Below are positions 1 through 8,050 of a stretch of 59,762 bases of DNA, piece after piece. The stretch is from Bacteroidales bacterium (GTDB lineage Bacteria > Bacteroidota > Bacteroidia > Bacteroidales > P3). A program made the translations under genes and the position numbers. Position 1 is the stretch's first letter; each line of letters opens with the position of its first letter. The DNA lies in contig JAGCJW010000039.1 of the NCBI GenBank assembly GCA_017647785.1, forward strand, positions 1 through 59,762. The letters are read 5' to 3'. The notes under the pieces were generated by a model. That model did not search any database. It was not told the origin of the DNA and worked only from the letters and a program-made list of their open reading frames with translations.

Positions 1-190
1 TGAGGAGATGAGGTGTTTTTTATTAAGAAAAAGTGTTTATTTATATTTAATAATAGAGAGAAAATTGCATCAAAATCAACTAAAAAAGAAGCCTAAAAAT
101 TTTGCTACTATTTAAAACATTCATAAATTTGCTTGCGAAATGATAAACCCTTAAAATTGGAGGAATAAAAGGAGAAAAAGAATAATTACA
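1..190. other. Left-edge intergenic stretch
   Basis: AT-rich sequence upstream of the structured leader element. I see no convincing open reading frame, tRNA or strong hairpin here. The gene that would lie to the left is outside the window. Confidence 0.5.
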
Positions 191-444
191 TTTAGACTTA
201 GTAAATTTTAACGACATAAAATAGCGTTTTTGCTTATACTAAAAAGTTTGAAACCTGGAAAATTTCAAAACATTTACCGAAAAGTTAAGCAGAAAACGCT
301 CACGAATGATATCGTGGGCTTTTCTTATTCGGTAAATAGGTAGTTCCAGGACCTCAAACTTTGATAAGATAAAAAGTCCCACGTTTTTTTTATGCCCATA
401 AGTCAAAGAAATCAAATTAGTAAATCGCCTTTGGGACTTAGGCA
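191..444 (+). ncRNA. Candidate structured leader RNA, copy 1
   Basis: Non-coding element shared with 37150-37400 (minus strand). Nested stems seen by eye: P1 243-251/354-362, P2 254-260/344-350, P3 272-281/328-337 and P4 291-305/312-325. Compared with copy 2, P1, P2 and P3 change on both arms and still pair. Alternative pairings are conserved in both copies: 247-253 with 263-269; 313-323 with 372-383 followed by eight T (terminator-like); 375-381 with 432-438; and 393-404 with 435-444. G.U pairs (U300.G317 in P4 and one in P1 of copy 2) would be A.C mismatches on the other strand, so the RNA is read toward the downstream gene. The element ends 19 nt before the probable start codon at 464. It matches no riboswitch family that I recognise. 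Confidence 0.6.
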
Positions 445-463
445 AAGTAAGTATCAAAAAAAT

Positions 464-1201
464 ATGAGTAAGAAAAGTTATTTTTATTATTCGGAAGAAA
501 ATGATCCAAACATCTTTGAGTATAAAATAACTCAATATATGCGATTGGATTATTTGTTTGAGCTTCTTGAAACAAATAAATATCATGTAACAAAAAGAGG
601 AGAGTTTGAAGATGCTTTTGAAATAGCTCCCGTAAATCCTTTTCTTGTAAGTTTAGAACCTGCAGAAGATTATTTTAAAAAGGATAAAGATAGAACTAAG
701 GCTTATAAGAAAAGAGAACAAATTGAAAAGGACTGTAAAGATCTTGCTAAATTTCCAATATCTTGTTGGTGTAAAAAAGAAAATGAAAGTTCAATGATGT
801 GGAAACTTTATGCACACAAAATAGGAGCTTGTATAAAAACCACTGTTAGTAAGTTTATTGATTCAATAGATTTAGATCTTTCTGCTGAAAATGTGGATAA
901 AATTGTTTGCGGTTCAATTAATTATCGCAAAATGCCTTGTTATCCCGATGAAAAAGGTATGTTTTTTACTAAAGATATAGGTTATTCGGAAGAAGAAGAG
1001 TTTCGATTTTACTTTGACTTTAATAAATTTGTTGATAACGATAAAAAATTCGCCAAAATACCAATTAGAACAAAAGAAATGATTGATGAAATTATTCTTT
1101 CTCCATTTATCAGTAAAAAATCAGCAGATATATTTACTGAAATGATAAAAGAAAAATATGGAATAGAAAATGTAAAACATTCAAACATGAGAATAAAATG
1201 A
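464..1201 (+). CDS. DUF2971-like protein
   Basis: Soluble protein of 245 residues with no signal peptide. The central part has the DUF2971 look: an N-terminal 'YKITQYMRLDYLFELL' segment, then 'ISCWCKKENESSMMWKLYA' and a C-terminal 'EEEEFRFYF' acidic/aromatic stretch. DUF2971 has no established activity; members often lie in accessory or defence-type regions, which is family knowledge and not shown here. I chose ATG 464. The in-frame ATG at 392 lies inside the structured leader, and the matching ATG in leader copy 2 is followed at once by a stop, so it is not coding there. The last four bases (ATGA) overlap the start of the BspA-like gene, implying translational coupling. Confidence 0.6.
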   Translation: MSKKSYFYYSEENDPNIFEYKITQYMRLDYLFELLETNKYHVTKRGEFEDAFEIAPVNPFLVSLEPAEDYFKKDKDRTKAYKKREQIEKDCKDLAKFPISCWCKKENESSMMWKLYAHKIGACIKTTVSKFIDSIDLDLSAENVDKIVCGSINYRKMPCYPDEKGMFFTKDIGYSEEEEFRFYFDFNKFVDNDKKFAKIPIRTKEMIDEIILSPFISKKSADIFTEMIKEKYGIENVKHSNMRIK

Positions 1202-3273
1202 AAAGATTAGCTTTATTTATTTGCACTCTATTATGTGCAAACGTGCTTATGGCACAAACAAGATTTTGGGTTAGCGGTTTGCAGTATGAAGTAACGGGAA
1301 CAAACAAAGTAGAAGTGCACGATTGTTCGGATTACGTAACCTCAATAGTTATTCCCGATACAGTAACATATCAAGAAATAAATTATTGTGTTACTTCTAT
1401 TGGAAGTAGTGCGTTCGAAGATTGCAGAAGTTTAACTTCTGTTACTATTCCAAATAGTGTTACTTCTATTGGAGATTATGCGTTCAGTTGGTGCAGAAGT
1501 TTAACTTCTGTTAGTATTCCAAATAGTGTTACTTCTATTGGAGAAAATGCGTTCGGTGTTTGCAATAGTTTAACTTCTATTACTATCCCTAATAGCGTTA
1601 CTTCTATTGAAAATAGCACGTTCAATAATTGTAGTAGTTTAACTTCTATTGATATTCCTAATAGTGTTACATCTATTGGAGAAAGTGCGTTCTGGGCTTG
1701 CAGTACTTTAACTTCTATTACTATACCTAATAGCATTACTTCTATTGCAGATGGCACGTTCGGTAGTTGTAGTAACTTATCTTCTATAGATATTCCTAAT
1801 AGTGTTACTTCTATTGGAGAAAATGCGTTCTATAATTGCAGTAGTTTAACTTCTATTACTATTCCTAATAGCGTTACTTCTATTGGAGATTGGGCGTTCA
1901 GTTGGTGTAGTTTAACTTCTGTTACTTGTCTTGCTAATATTCCTCCAACAATTGAGTCTAATACTTTTTATTATACATCTTCTAATAAAACTCTTAATGT
2001 CAATTGTGGACTTAGAGAGTATTATATATTATATTGGGGTAGTGATTTTGATTCTAATAATATTTTTGAAATACAAAGTTATAATGTTGTAGCAAATGTA
2101 AATAACAGTGCTTGGGGTAATGTTGCAGTTGAGAGTGATTGCTCTACTGCTACGCTTACTGCAACTGCAACTGCTTGTTATCAATTTGTTGGTTGGAACG
2201 ATGGCAACACCGAAAACCCAAGATTAGTTACCCTTTCAAGCGATACAACTCTAACTGCTAACTTTGAAGTTATGGTTGTGAATAATGATATTACTGCAAC
2301 TATTTGCGAAGGACAAGTTTATAACGAAAACGGATTTAATGTTTCGGAAGCTGGAACTTACACTCAATCTTTGCAATCGGTAAATGGTTGTGATAGTATC
2401 GTTACTCTTACTTTGAATGTAACGCCTTCTTATAATACTAACCTTACTGCTACTATTTGTGAGGGAAGTGAATTAAGTATAAGTGGCTTTAACGTAAGTG
2501 AAGCTGGGGTTTATACTCAAACTCATACTGCCGTAAATGGTTGTGATAGTATTGTTACTTTAACCGTTACTGCTTTGCCTGCATATAATACTAATCTTAC
2601 TCTTGAAATTTGCGAAGGTGTTACTATGAATTTCTGTGGCTTTAATGTAACAGGTGGTGGTGTTTACACTCAATCTTATACTGCTGTGAATGGTTGCGAT
2701 AGTATTGTTACTTTAACGGTTACCGAGTTACCTATCATTCATACTAATCTTACTCTTGAAATTTGCGAGGGAACAAGTTTGAATTTCTCTGGCTTTAATG
2801 TAACAGAAGCGGGCACTTATACGCAAACTCATACTGCTGCAAACGGTTGTGATAGTGTTGTAACTTTGGTTGTTTCTACTTATCCTACGTTTGATACTAC
2901 TATAACTGCTACTATCAACGCTGGGGAAACTTACGCTGAGTTTGGTTTCAATGAAAGTGAAGCTGGAACATACGTTCAAAATCTTCAAACCGTAAATGGT
3001 TGTGATAGCACTATTACTTTAATTCTTAATGTTAATAGTTCTTTAATGGACGTTGAAGATACAGAGCTTTCATTCTATCCTAATCCAACTAATAGCAAAA
3101 TAACTTTCTCTTCAACAATAGAAAGAATAGAAGTAATTGACCTAACAGGTAGATGTGTTCTTACTTTCTCTAATGCAAGAGAAATAAACATTGAATCATT
3201 GCCAAGTGGTGCTTATTATTTACGCCTAACAAATAACGACAAAGCTATAATGCGAAAAGTTATTAAGGAATAA
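1198..3273 (+). CDS. Secreted BspA-like leucine-rich-repeat protein with T9SS sorting domain
   Basis: Exported surface protein of 691 residues. Signal peptide 1-20 ends 'VLMAQ'. Residues about 60-245 hold around eight 23-residue BspA/Treponema-type leucine-rich repeats (SLTSVTIPNSVTSIG.AF). Residues about 295-360 look like a divergent InlB B-repeat ('FVGWNDGNTENPR'). Residues about 362-610 hold five repeats of about 50 residues, each ending 'VNGCDSIVTLTLNV' or similar. The C-terminus from about 625 ('YPNPTNSKITF' to 'IMRKVIKE') is a type A T9SS sorting domain, which predicts export through the type IX system and surface attachment. BspA relatives bind host or matrix proteins; the ligand here is unknown. 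The LRR DNA is a near-perfect 69-bp tandem repeat. The start overlaps the upstream stop by ATGA. Confidence 0.85.
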   Translation: MKRLALFICTLLCANVLMAQTRFWVSGLQYEVTGTNKVEVHDCSDYVTSIVIPDTVTYQEINYCVTSIGSSAFEDCRSLTSVTIPNSVTSIGDYAFSWCRSLTSVSIPNSVTSIGENAFGVCNSLTSITIPNSVTSIENSTFNNCSSLTSIDIPNSVTSIGESAFWACSTLTSITIPNSITSIADGTFGSCSNLSSIDIPNSVTSIGENAFYNCSSLTSITIPNSVTSIGDWAFSWCSLTSVTCLANIPPTIESNTFYYTSSNKTLNVNCGLREYYILYWGSDFDSNNIFEIQSYNVVANVNNSAWGNVAVESDCSTATLTATATACYQFVGWNDGNTENPRLVTLSSDTTLTANFEVMVVNNDITATICEGQVYNENGFNVSEAGTYTQSLQSVNGCDSIVTLTLNVTPSYNTNLTATICEGSELSISGFNVSEAGVYTQTHTAVNGCDSIVTLTVTALPAYNTNLTLEICEGVTMNFCGFNVTGGGVYTQSYTAVNGCDSIVTLTVTELPIIHTNLTLEICEGTSLNFSGFNVTEAGTYTQTHTAANGCDSVVTLVVSTYPTFDTTITATINAGETYAEFGFNESEAGTYVQNLQTVNGCDSTITLILNVNSSLMDVEDTELSFYPNPTNSKITFSSTIERIEVIDLTGRCVLTFSNAREINIESLPSGAYYLRLTNNDKAIMRKVIKE

Positions 3274-3299
3274 AGTTAATCACTCTCATTAAACAAAAA

Positions 3300-3330
3300 G
3301 GTTCGGCTAACTTAACCGAACCTTTTTTGT
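3300..3330 (+). terminator. Rho-independent terminator after the BspA-like gene
   Basis: The 7-bp stem GGTTCGG/CCGAACC (3300-3306/3316-3322) has a short AT loop and is followed by a run of six T. It closes the DUF2971/BspA operon before crcB. Confidence 0.85.
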
Positions 3331-3355
3331 TTTTCATTTAATATGCTTATTTTTG
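3326..3355 (+). promoter_or_regulatory. crcB promoter, Bacteroidota type
   Basis: The -33-like TTTG (3326-3329) and a perfect -7 box TATTTTTG (3348-3355) are separated by 18 nt. The predicted leader is about 30 nt, too short for a fluoride riboswitch. Confidence 0.6.
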
Positions 3356-3390
3356 TAAAGTGATTATTTAATAATTAAAGGTTTGTTTTT

Positions 3391-3762
3391 ATGATAAGAA
3401 ATATTTTGATTGTTGGGATTGGTAGCTTTTTAGGTGGGGTGTTAAGATATTTAATCTCCATTGTTATGAAGAATTATTGCTCTCAAGGGTTTCCTTGGGC
3501 TACTTTGATGGTGAATTTGCTTGGATGTTTGTTGATTGGTTTACTTTTCGGTTTGTTTAATAGGTATAGTAGCATCAACAATATTTGGTGTTTGTTATTC
3601 ACAACGGGGCTTTGTGGTGGGTTTACTACTTTTTCTACTTTTGCTAATGAGGGTTTGCAGTTGCTTTTAGGTGGTAGTGTTTGGAGTTTTGTTCTTTATG
3701 TTTTGGCAAGTGTGGGGATTGGTATTGCGTTGGTGGCTTTGGGTTATTGGTTGGTGAGATAA
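3391..3762 (+). CDS. crcB: Fluoride ion exporter CrcB/FluC
   Basis: Small four-helix membrane protein of 123 residues, a normal length. CrcB/FluC dimers form a dual-topology fluoride channel in the inner membrane. Family signatures seen: 'GGVLRY' near residue 16, 'PWATLMVNLLGCLLIG' in helix 2, and 'TTGLCGGFTTFSTFANE' in helix 3 (sodium site and fluoride-lining Phe/Ser/Thr). It stands alone between two terminators with its own promoter, so it is a single-gene unit. Only one crcB copy is in the window, which fits a homodimeric form. Confidence 0.95.
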   Translation: MIRNILIVGIGSFLGGVLRYLISIVMKNYCSQGFPWATLMVNLLGCLLIGLLFGLFNRYSSINNIWCLLFTTGLCGGFTTFSTFANEGLQLLLGGSVWSFVLYVLASVGIGIALVALGYWLVR

Positions 3763-3784
3763 TTACTTTTTATGTTATGGACAT

Positions 3785-3820
3785 AAAAAAAGGAGACTTC
3801 GTTTGAAATCTCCTTTTTTA
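3785..3820. terminator. Bidirectional terminator between crcB and rplQ
   Basis: GGAGA/TCTCC stem (3792-3796/3809-3813), extended by a flanking A-run on the left and a T-run on the right. It can terminate crcB rightward and the whole ribosomal super-operon leftward. Confidence 0.8.
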
Positions 3821-3838
3821 TTATTTACCAAAGTTTGA

Positions 3839-4324
3839 TTATTCTGCTTTTGGTTCTTCTGCTGCTGTTTCTGCAACTGGTGCTTCAACTGTTTCAGTAG
3901 CTTTTTTCTTTCCACCTCTACGTGTTGTTTTGGCTTTCTTAGTAGCTGTTTCTTTCAACATTGCTTCGTTGTAATCAACTAACTCCATCATTACCATTTC
4001 AGCTCCGTCTCCCATTCTTCTACCAAGTTTTAAGATTCTTGTGTATCCGCCTGGACGGTTTGCTACTTTTGTTGCTACATCTCCGAATAGTTCTTTAACT
4101 GCTTCTTTGTTTTGTAAGTAGCTAAATACCATACGTCTTTGATGTGTTGAATCAGCTTTTGTTCTGTTTATCAATGGTTCTACATAGCCTCTTAATGCTT
4201 TTGCTTTTGCTAATGTAGTTTCTATTCTTTTGTGCAAGATTAACGACGATGCCATATTTGAAAGCATTGCTGCTCTGTGTGCATGTGTTCTTGACAATTT
4301 ATTTACTTTACAACCGTGTCTCAT
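3839..4324 (-). CDS. rplQ: 50S ribosomal protein L17
   Basis: Large-subunit protein near the peptide exit tunnel, 161 residues. The conserved L17 core covers about residues 1-120 (start '[17 protein letters not shown]', later '[19 protein letters not shown]'). The remainder is a low-complexity Lys- then Ala/Glu-rich tail ending 'AEEPKAE'. Such tails lengthen L17 beyond the roughly 125 residues of E. coli and are common in Bacteroidota. It is the last gene of the ribosomal super-cluster, 6 nt after rpoA, and is followed by the bidirectional terminator. Confidence 0.97.
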   Translation of the reverse strand: MRHGCKVNKLSRTHAHRAAMLSNMASSLILHKRIETTLAKAKALRGYVEPLINRTKADSTHQRRMVFSYLQNKEAVKELFGDVATKVANRPGGYTRILKLGRRMGDGAEMVMMELVDYNEAMLKETATKKAKTTRRGGKKKATETVEAPVAETAAEEPKAE

Positions 4325-4330
4325 TTCTCG

Positions 4331-5323
4331 TTACTCCTTTTCTAATTTATACTTCGCAACATTCATTCCAAATTCTAAGTTCTTTGATCTCACAAGACTT
4401 TCTAATTCGTTTAGTGATTTTCTTCCGAAATTTCTGAACTTTAATAAATCTGCTTTGTTGAATGATACTAATTCACCTAATGTTTCAACTTCTGCACTCT
4501 TTAAGCAATTTAAAGCTCTTACTGATAAGTCCATATCTGTAAGTTTTGTCTTTAATAATTGACGTATGTGCAATGTTGTTTCGTCAAATTCTTCCTCAGG
4601 TGTTTGTTGCTCTGTTTGGATTGCTATATGATCATCTGAGAATAGTACGAAGTGTTGAATCAATATTGAAGCTGCTTCTGATAATGCTTCTTTTGGTGTG
4701 ATAGATCCATCTGTTGTTACTTCTAAAATCAACTTTTCAAAGTCAATTCTGTGTTCAACACGATAATTATCTACTGTGTAATTCACATTCTTTATTGGTG
4801 TGTGAATTGAGTCAATCGCTATCGTTCCTATTACGTCGTCTGATTTTTTATTTTCCTCTGCAGGCACATATCCTCTACCCTTTTCTATTGTCATTTCAAT
4901 AGAAAGGCTTACTGAAGGCTCCATGTGACATATTTCTACTTCGGTATTCAAAATTTGAAATGCATTCAAACTTTCGTTGATGTCGCCAGCTTTGAAAACA
5001 TTCTTTCCTTCTATTTTAAAACTTACTGTTTCTCTTTCTTCTGTTTCAATTTGTCTTTTGAAACGAAGTTGTTTTAGGTTTAGAATGATTTCTGTCATGT
5101 CTTCTATCACGCCAGGAATAGTGTCAAATTCGTGTTGTACACCTTCTATTCTGATTGATGTGATAGCAAATCCTTCTAATGAAGATAACAATACTCTTCT
5201 TAATGCGTTTCCTATTGTTACTCCGTATCGAGGTTCTAGCGGACGAAATTCAAACGTTCCTTTGAATTCATCTGATTCTATCATGAAAACCTTATCAGGT
5301 TGTTGAAAAGCTAATATGGCCAT
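4331..5323 (-). CDS. rpoA: DNA-directed RNA polymerase subunit alpha
   Basis: RNA polymerase alpha subunit, 330 residues, full length. The N-terminal assembly domain covers about 1-235 ('[18 protein letters not shown]' is the dimerisation signature). A linker ('[13 protein letters not shown]') leads to the alpha-CTD at about 255-325 with helix-hairpin-helix residues '[13 protein letters not shown]', which contacts UP-elements and activators in other bacteria. It lies between rpsD and rplQ in the standard alpha-operon order, so polymerase and ribosome production share one transcript. Confidence 0.98.
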   Translation of the reverse strand: MAILAFQQPDKVFMIESDEFKGTFEFRPLEPRYGVTIGNALRRVLLSSLEGFAITSIRIEGVQHEFDTIPGVIEDMTEIILNLKQLRFKRQIETEERETVSFKIEGKNVFKAGDINESLNAFQILNTEVEICHMEPSVSLSIEMTIEKGRGYVPAEENKKSDDVIGTIAIDSIHTPIKNVNYTVDNYRVEHRIDFEKLILEVTTDGSITPKEALSEAASILIQHFVLFSDDHIAIQTEQQTPEEEFDETTLHIRQLLKTKLTDMDLSVRALNCLKSAEVETLGELVSFNKADLLKFRNFGRKSLNELESLVRSKNLEFGMNVAKYKLEKE

Positions 5324-5340
5324 TTTTTCTTTATTTAATC

Positions 5341-5943
5341 TTATTTAGAATACAATTCGACGATTAATTGTTCTGCTATATTTTCTGGAATTTCTGCACG
5401 TTCTGGATAGTTTAAGAATTTTCCTTCCATCTTTTCGCCATTCCATTCTAACCAAGAATAGTTAACTCTTGATGATAGTGATTCTTCTACCATTTCTAAT
5501 GATTTTGAACGTTCTCTAACTCCAACAACATCGCCTACTTTTAACAAATATGATGGTATATTAACAATTTGTCCGTTTACTGTGATGTGTTTGTGAGAAA
5601 CCATTTGTCTTGCTTGGTTTCTTGTGTGTGCTATTCCTAAACGATATACTACGTTATCTAATCTTGATTCGATTAATTGTAATAACACTTCCCCTGTGAT
5701 TCCTGTTTTCTTTGACGCTTTTTCGAATAGGTTGCGGAATTGTTTTTCTAATATACCGTATGTATATTTAGCTTTTTGTTTTTCCATTAACTGCAATCCA
5801 TATTCTGATTGTTTTGCACGTCTTTTATTTATACCGTGTTGTCCTGGAGGATAGTTTCTTTTTTCAAAGTTTTTATCAGCTCCATAAATCGGTTCTTTAA
5901 ATTTTCTTGCTATTTTACTTTTAGGACCTATATATCTTGCCAT
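5341..5943 (-). CDS. rpsD: 30S ribosomal protein S4
   Basis: Primary 16S rRNA binding protein and, in other bacteria, a translational repressor of the alpha operon. It has 200 residues with start '[15 protein letters not shown]'. The S4 RNA-binding domain is at about 92-155 ('[20 protein letters not shown]'). No cysteine occurs, so this is the zinc-free (C-minus) form. Downstream of rpsK and upstream of rpoA, as expected. Confidence 0.98.
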   Translation of the reverse strand: MARYIGPKSKIARKFKEPIYGADKNFEKRNYPPGQHGINKRRAKQSEYGLQLMEKQKAKYTYGILEKQFRNLFEKASKKTGITGEVLLQLIESRLDNVVYRLGIAHTRNQARQMVSHKHITVNGQIVNIPSYLLKVGDVVGVRERSKSLEMVEESLSSRVNYSWLEWNGEKMEGKFLNYPERAEIPENIAEQLIVELYSK

Positions 5944-5973
5944 AATTTCCTTTTTTTAAAGTTTACTAATTTT

Positions 5974-6363
5974 TTACACTCTTCTTCTTTTTGGAGGACG
6001 ACAACCATTGTGTGGTAATGGTGTAACATCAGTAATTTCCAATACTTCTATTCCAGATGTATTGATTGCTCTGATTGCTGATTCACGTCCTGCTCCAGGT
6101 CCTTTTACAAATACTTTTACTTTTCTCAAACCGTAGTCATATGCTACTTTTGAACAATCTTCTGCCGCCATTTGAGAAGCGTATGGAGTGTTCTTTTTTG
6201 AACCTCTAAATCCCATTTTTCCCGCAGATGACCAAGATATTACTTGTCCTGCATTGTTTGTCAACGAAATAATACAATTGTTGAAAGAAGCAAAGATGAA
6301 CGCTTTTCCTACTGGTTCTACTTTTACTACTCTTTTCTTCGTTGTTTTAGCATTTTTTGCCAT
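5974..6363 (-). CDS. rpsK: 30S ribosomal protein S11
   Basis: Platform protein of the small subunit, 129 residues. The conserved body reads '[19 protein letters not shown]' and '[13 protein letters not shown]', and the basic C-terminus '[13 protein letters not shown]' is a family hallmark. The N-terminus is short and lysine-rich. It lies 92 nt downstream of rpsM; this AT-rich gap shows no clear promoter. Confidence 0.98.
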   Translation of the reverse strand: MAKNAKTTKKRVVKVEPVGKAFIFASFNNCIISLTNNAGQVISWSSAGKMGFRGSKKNTPYASQMAAEDCSKVAYDYGLRKVKVFVKGPGAGRESAIRAINTSGIEVLEITDVTPLPHNGCRPPKRRRV

Positions 6364-6455
6364 ATTGTTCTTACAATATTTAATTTGTTATTAATTAATG
6401 AATGCTCCTAACTTTTACTCTTTTTTATATAATCCGCATTCAACTTATTTACTTA

Positions 6456-6833
6456 TTACTTAGTTGCTTTCTTCTTATTTGCAACTGTTTTCTTCTTACC
6501 TTTACGTGTTCTTGCGTTGTTCTTTGTGCTTTGTCCACGTAGTGGTAATCCGTTACGATGACGAATTCCTCTGTAACATCCTATGTCCATCAATCTCTTG
6601 ATGTTCATTTGTACTTCTGAACGTAATGCTCCTTCTACTTTGTACTCTTCTCCGATTATTGTACGGATAGCATTTTGTTCGTCATCACTCCATTCACTTA
6701 CCTTCTTATTTTCATCGATTCCAGCTTTAGCTAATATTTCTGATGCTAAACTTCTACCTATTCCATATATATAGGTCAAACCGATTACACCTCTCTTGTT
6801 CTTTGGTAAGTCTATACCTGCAATTCTTGCCAT
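6456..6833 (-). CDS. rpsM: 30S ribosomal protein S13
   Basis: Head protein of the small subunit that contacts the large subunit and P-site tRNA; 125 residues. Signatures: '[19 protein letters not shown]' at the start, a helix-turn-helix region in the middle, and '[19 protein letters not shown]' with a basic tail that reaches toward the tRNA. Follows rpmJ by 27 nt. Confidence 0.98.
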   Translation of the reverse strand: MARIAGIDLPKNKRGVIGLTYIYGIGRSLASEILAKAGIDENKKVSEWSDDEQNAIRTIIGEEYKVEGALRSEVQMNIKRLMDIGCYRGIRHRNGLPLRGQSTKNNARTRKGKKKTVANKKKATK

Positions 6834-6860
6834 AAATTATTATTATTTAATTACTTTTAA

Positions 6861-6977
6861 TTACCCTTGTCTTTGTTTATATTTCGGATTTTTCTTATTT
6901 ATAACATAGACAACTCCTTTTCTACGAACGACTATGCATTCAGGAGATCTTTTTTTAACTGAGGTTCTAACTTTCAT
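6861..6977 (-). CDS. rpmJ: 50S ribosomal protein L36, zinc-free form
   Basis: A 38-residue protein, too short for most ORF finders. It starts '[19 protein letters not shown]' and ends '[10 protein letters not shown]', a clear L36. The zinc-ribbon form carries ligands near 11, 14, 27 and 33. Here those positions are Ser, Cys, Asn and Tyr, so zinc binding is lost. It sits between infA and rpsM, the standard spc/alpha junction. Confidence 0.95.
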   Translation of the reverse strand: MKVRTSVKKRSPECIVVRRKGVVYVINKKNPKYKQRQG

Positions 6978-7016
6978 TTTTCGGTAATATTTTATTTTTA
7001 TTTATAATTTCGCAGT

Positions 7017-7235
7017 TTATTTATGTCGATATGTAATTCGTCCTTTTGTTAAATCATATGGAGACATTTCTACTTGTACTTTATCGCCTGGTAATATCTT
7101 TATATAATGCATACGCATCTTTCCTGATATATGGGCTATGATAACATGTCCATTTTCTAATTCAACACTGAACATAGCATTTCCTAATGATTCCAATACT
7201 GTACCATCTAATTGTATGGATGCTTGTTTCGCCAT
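7017..7235 (-). CDS. infA: Translation initiation factor IF-1
   Basis: 72-residue S1-type OB-fold protein that occupies the ribosomal A site during initiation with IF-2 and IF-3. It starts '[19 protein letters not shown]', contains '[20 protein letters not shown]' and ends '[12 protein letters not shown]', all family-typical. Only 2 nt separate it from map, so the pair is tightly coupled. Confidence 0.97.
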   Translation of the reverse strand: MAKQASIQLDGTVLESLGNAMFSVELENGHVIIAHISGKMRMHYIKILPGDKVQVEMSPYDLTKGRITYRHK

Positions 7236-7237
7236 AA

Positions 7238-8032
7238 TTAAATTTCTTCTAAGTTTATATTTTGTTTTATTGCTTTCTCTACGGAGTCAAAACTTGATAA
7301 AATTTCAGGTCCATTAGCTGTTATTGCCACGTCATGCTCGATATGAGCTGCTGGAGAAAAATCTCTAGTTCTACAAGTCCAACCATCTGATTCAAAAAAT
7401 ACTTCTTTATTTCCTAAAGTAATCATTGGTTCTATCGCTATTACCATTCCTTCTCTGAATCGAGAACCTGTTCCTTTTTTACCATAGTTTGGTACTGAGG
7501 GATCTTCGTGCATATTTCTACCTAATCCGTGTCCACATAATTCTCTGACAACTCCATAACCAAACGATTGACAATAAGTTTGTATTTGATTGCTTAAATC
7601 TCCTATACGATTACCTATTGTACATTTCTCTATACCTAAATACAAAGATTCTTTTGTTACTTTTATCAGTTGTTTCCAATCTTCACGAACACCTTGTAAA
7701 GCAAATGTGTATGCTGAATCTCCTACCCAACCATTATATGTCACTCCACAATCTATTGACACTATATCTCCATCTTTTATTACTCTGTCGCCAGGTATTC
7801 CGTGAACTACCACTTCATTGATAGAGATACAAAGACTTGCAGGAAAACCACTATAACCTTTAAATGTAGGAATTCCTCCATTGCTTCTGATATATTCTTC
7901 TGCAATAGCATCTAATTGTTTCGTAGTAATGCCTGCTTTTATATGTTTAGCAACTTCAGCCAAAGTGTCCCCAACCATTAGGGCACTTTGTCTAAGTTGT
8001 TCTATTTCTTCTTGTGTCTTTATTTGTATCAT
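7238..8032 (-). CDS. map: Methionine aminopeptidase, type I
   Basis: Removes the initiator methionine from nascent proteins in the cytosol. The protein has 264 residues with the pita-bread fold. The five dinuclear metal ligands are visible: Asp94 ('VSIDCG'), Asp105 ('GDSAYTF'), His168 ('[12 protein letters not shown]'), Glu201 ('IAIEPM') and Glu232 ('HIEHDVAIT'); the catalytic His is at 78. No insertion or extension, so it is type Ia. Lies between secY and infA as in many Bacteroidota. Confidence 0.97.
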   Translation of the reverse strand: MIQIKTQEEIEQLRQSALMVGDTLAEVAKHIKAGITTKQLDAIAEEYIRSNGGIPTFKGYSGFPASLCISINEVVVHGIPGDRVIKDGDIVSIDCGVTYNGWVGDSAYTFALQGVREDWKQLIKVTKESLYLGIEKCTIGNRIGDLSNQIQTYCQSFGYGVVRELCGHGLGRNMHEDPSVPNYGKKGTGSRFREGMVIAIEPMITLGNKEVFFESDGWTCRTRDFSPAAHIEHDVAITANGPEILSSFDSVEKAIKQNINLEEI

Positions 8033-8050
8033 ATAGATTACTTGATATTA

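Noticed and set aside
191..444. 6S RNA, retron or group II intron as identity of the leader element
   Set aside because: There is no reverse transcriptase gene beside either copy, no clear 6S-type central bubble, and the two-copy position just before genes fits a cis element better.
392..463. Upstream ATG at 392 as start of the DUF2971 gene
   Set aside because: It lies inside conserved stems, and the matching ATG in copy 2 is followed by a stop after two codons, so the region is not coding.
239..586. Minus-strand ORF of 115 codons across the leader element
   Set aside because: It covers the palindromic RNA element and the start of the DUF2971 gene, has no family features, and is not kept open in copy 2.
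3356..3390. Fluoride riboswitch before crcB
   Set aside because: Only about 35 nt lie between the promoter and the ATG, too short for the known aptamer.
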